Shown: positions 62,103-64,000 of the stretch, piece after piece
Position numbering within the stretch: position 1 is the first letter of the stretch
Layout: every line of letters starts with the position of its first letter
Assembly (NCBI RefSeq): GCF_004916905.1
Contig: NZ_SDLV01000010.1
Span: 186,001-250,000 of the forward strand
DNA length: 64,000 bases
From: Chryseobacterium candidae
GTDB taxonomy: Bacteria; Bacteroidota; Bacteroidia; Flavobacteriales; Weeksellaceae
Direction: 5' to 3'
Made by a program: the position numbers and the translations under genes
The notes under the pieces: model-generated
Told to the model about the DNA's origin: nothing
The model's input: the letters and a program-made list of their open reading frames with translations, nothing else
Databases searched by the model: none

Positions 62103-63056
62103 ATGATTACCGAAAAAGACATAAAAATTGAACAGTACAAAAGACAGCTGGTGTATTATTATAATATTCTGATGTCTGTGATTCTTGCCCTATTTGGATT
62201 GATATTTACCTTTATCATTCCGGATAAAATAATGGCATGGTATCTTTTTGGAGGACTTTTTTTACTGGTTTATACTTATCTGATTGTTCGTAAAACCTAT
62301 TCGGTTAATGTAATGGTGCATTCTTACATTATTATTGCAACACTTTATAATTTTTACATCATGCTGGCTTTCTGGAACAATTCTATAGCGAGTTTTGTAT
62401 GGCTTATTCCCATTCCTCTGGCAGCCTATGTCTTTTTTTCAAGAAAGTATGTATTTATTTACAGTATGTTTGTTTTGCTGAATATTATTATAGGATATCT
62501 TATTTCCAAAACCTTCAGTTTAAAATTTCCGATACACCGGCCTGAAGATGTGAGAATTACCGACACCATCCTTATGATTTCCAATGTAGCCGTAATATCA
62601 CTTCTGCTCTATTTTAAGGATAAAATAAAACGAGTTGAAATTTACCATGAAATTGAAGAAAAGAATGCTAGTGCTGTAATTCAACCGGTTTCTGTGGCAG
62701 AGAAAGCTCCTTTTGCAGATGAACTGTTTGAAAAAATTGAATCTGTGATGAGAGAAAAACAGCTTTATAAAGACGTTAATTTTAATATTTCCAAGCTTTC
62801 CGCGGAAATAGAAATCAACAGTAGTTATATCTCAAAATCAATTCGTGCTAAAGGATATCCCAACTTCAATAATTATCTTAATATGCACAGGATTGAATGT
62901 GTAAAAAGACTTCTCAAGGAAAATGATCTTGAAAAAGTAACCCTCATGTATATTTATACTGATGCAGGATTCTCCAATCAGTCTACCTTCAACCGGGTAT
63001 TCAAGCAGATGGAAAATATTACTCCTTCAGAATACATCAGCAGTTTGCAGCTTTAA
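62103..63056 (+). CDS. Membrane-anchored AraC family regulator
   Basis: A 317-residue protein with six or so hydrophobic segments in its first 180 residues, then a short linker and an AraC-type DNA-binding domain (about 215-315). FNISKLSAEIEINSSYISKSIRAK is represented by NISKLSAEIEINSSYIS and AGFSNQSTFNRVFKQM; TPSEYI ends it. Such anchored regulators may sense membrane or lipid state. The target is unknown; the MFS gene 117 bp downstream on the same strand is a candidate. Confidence 0.85.
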   Translation: MITEKDIKIEQYKRQLVYYYNILMSVILALFGLIFTFIIPDKIMAWYLFGGLFLLVYTYLIVRKTYSVNVMVHSYIIIATLYNFYIMLAFWNNSIASFVWLIPIPLAAYVFFSRKYVFIYSMFVLLNIIIGYLISKTFSLKFPIHRPEDVRITDTILMISNVAVISLLLYFKDKIKRVEIYHEIEEKNASAVIQPVSVAEKAPFADELFEKIESVMREKQLYKDVNFNISKLSAEIEINSSYISKSIRAKGYPNFNNYLNMHRIECVKRLLKENDLEKVTLMYIYTDAGFSNQSTFNRVFKQMENITPSEYISSLQL

Positions 63057-63173
63057 TGATTTGTTTCACCAATCAATATCATTGCGATAATGATTTTTAA
63101 ATTCCGAAAATAATCAGGAAATTTACAGAACTTAATTTTCTGTCAAACCACTGCATTTTAATTGCAAAAAATC

Positions 63174-64000
63174 ATGAATTCATCTGAAAAAGCTCTTAAG
63201 GGAAGCTCACGTTTCCAATCTATAAAACTTTGTATTTTTTTTTCAGGACTCTCGGTTTTTGCACAGCTTTATCTTTTCCAGCCGATGCTGCCTATGGCTG
63301 CAGAACAGTTTGGGGTATCTGTAGGTGATACTTCCCTGCTGGTATCATCATCTACAATAGGTATGGCATTGGGATTACTGTTTTTTGCTTTTAAAGCCGA
63401 CAGTTATTCCAGAAAAAATCTCATGGTTTTCTCGTTAATTTCATCTGCAACCTTAACTATTGTTTCTACCTGGATTCCAGACTTAAGCCTCCTTATTGCT
63501 ATCGGAGTTCTGAAAGGCTTCGTTGTTTCCGGGGTTTCTGCAGTTGCTCTCGCTTATCTTACAGAAGAAGTGGATGCGTTGGTAGTACCAGCCGCCATCA
63601 GCATGTATCTCAGTGGCAATACAATTGGAGGAATGAGCGGAAGGATAATGGCTACCTTGTTTGCAGGGGAATTCGGTTGGCGGAATGCTGTTCTTCTGAT
63701 TGGCATAGAAAGTTTTATTCTCGGTGTTGTATTCTGGAAACTGTTTCCGGAGTCAAAATTTTTCAATCCACAGAAAACGGATTATTATCTTAAGGTAAAA
63801 CAGATGAAGTTTTTCCTTACCAATCCTTATATGCTTCGCTTATATTGTACCGCAGCATTACTGATGGGAGTTTTTGTAAGCGCTTATAATTACCTTACAT
63901 TCAGACTGGAAGCAAGCCCTTTTTCATTAAGCCACTTTATCATTGCTTTTATCTTTCTGATGTATATTTTTGGAGTTTTCGGAACGATGATTGTAGGCCG
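63174..64000 (+). CDS. MFS transporter, drug-efflux type (partial)
   Basis: The frame is open from ATG 63174 to the window edge, about 275 residues and some eight or nine helices. FQPMLPMAAEQFGVS and the loop DSYSRKNLMVFSL match the first part of a YnfM/arabinose-efflux-like exporter, and WRNAVLLIGIESF lies in the second half. The C-terminal helices are cut off. A drug or sugar exporter is the family expectation; substrate unknown. The membrane AraC regulator upstream could control it. Confidence 0.8.
   Translation, partial: MNSSEKALKGSSRFQSIKLCIFFSGLSVFAQLYLFQPMLPMAAEQFGVSVGDTSLLVSSSTIGMALGLLFFAFKADSYSRKNLMVFSLISSATLTIVSTWIPDLSLLIAIGVLKGFVVSGVSAVALAYLTEEVDALVVPAAISMYLSGNTIGGMSGRIMATLFAGEFGWRNAVLLIGIESFILGVVFWKLFPESKFFNPQKTDYYLKVKQMKFFLTNPYMLRLYCTAALLMGVFVSAYNYLTFRLEASPFSLSHFIIAFIFLMYIFGVFGTMIVG

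Overview
This window comes from a low-GC member of the Bacteroidota, almost certainly Flavobacteriia and most like Chryseobacterium or a close Weeksellaceae relative. The support is a SusC/SusD pair, a type IX secretion (T9SS) sorting domain, a GldI-like lipoprotein, DUF922 and DUF4294 proteins, -7 promoter boxes of the TAnnTTTG type, and a peptide gene ending in Cys-Pro-Ala-Cys-Gly-Met-Gly beside a DUF692 enzyme. I saw no rRNA, tRNA, CRISPR array, prophage or intact insertion sequence. The window is mostly chromosomal core with accessory patches.

Layout. 1-7187: polysaccharide-utilisation locus (partial GH30 hydrolase, SusD and SusC on the minus strand; an MFS permease and a NrtR-type Nudix regulator diverge from it). 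7317-19018: glutaryl-CoA dehydrogenase, a T9SS-exported alpha/beta hydrolase, an outer-membrane patatin, a PD-(D/E)XK nuclease, DUF922, RsmG and a secreted M28 peptidase. 19269-31293: aspartate aminotransferase, M16 protease, peroxiredoxin/thioredoxin group, BI-1 membrane protein, LuxC-like reductase, ferredoxin, serC-serA-DUF1015. 31348-34473: an M28 peptidase family made of an apparently inactive paralogue, a collapsed pseudogene and an intact copy. 34504-36256: gene-poor region with a repeat element, a sigma-54-like promoter, structured sequence, a small membrane protein and a frameshifted pseudogene. 36257-44089: peptidyl-prolyl isomerases, ilvE, mnmD, Nudix hydrolase, DUF4294, M42 peptidase, rpe. 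44304-45845: a multinuclear-iron-oxidase (DUF692) RiPP cluster. 45989-55263: GH29 fucosidase, ndk, a possible small RNA, rsgA, DAHP synthase/chorismate mutase, dnaX with a frameshift site, a TetR regulator and a sphingolipid/sulfonolipid-type acyltransferase. 55690-64000: regulators (AraC, a truncated LuxR, a propeller histidine kinase with its response regulator, a membrane AraC), a surface-type protein and a partial MFS exporter.

The best candidate for an unusual system is the RiPP cluster: a Sec-exported, lysine-rich precursor with a two-cysteine C-terminus, 3 bp from a DUF692 enzyme that carries a long C-terminal tail, followed by two overlapping micro-ORFs. It looks related to the Chryseobacterium ChrA/ChrH system known to me from the literature, so the class is probably not new, but this arrangement deserves a check. 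Next in interest are two sigma-54-like promoters driving short non-coding or micro-ORF transcripts, the A11 frameshift site in dnaX, and the decaying M28 family. All family assignments come from reading the translations by eye; no database search was run.
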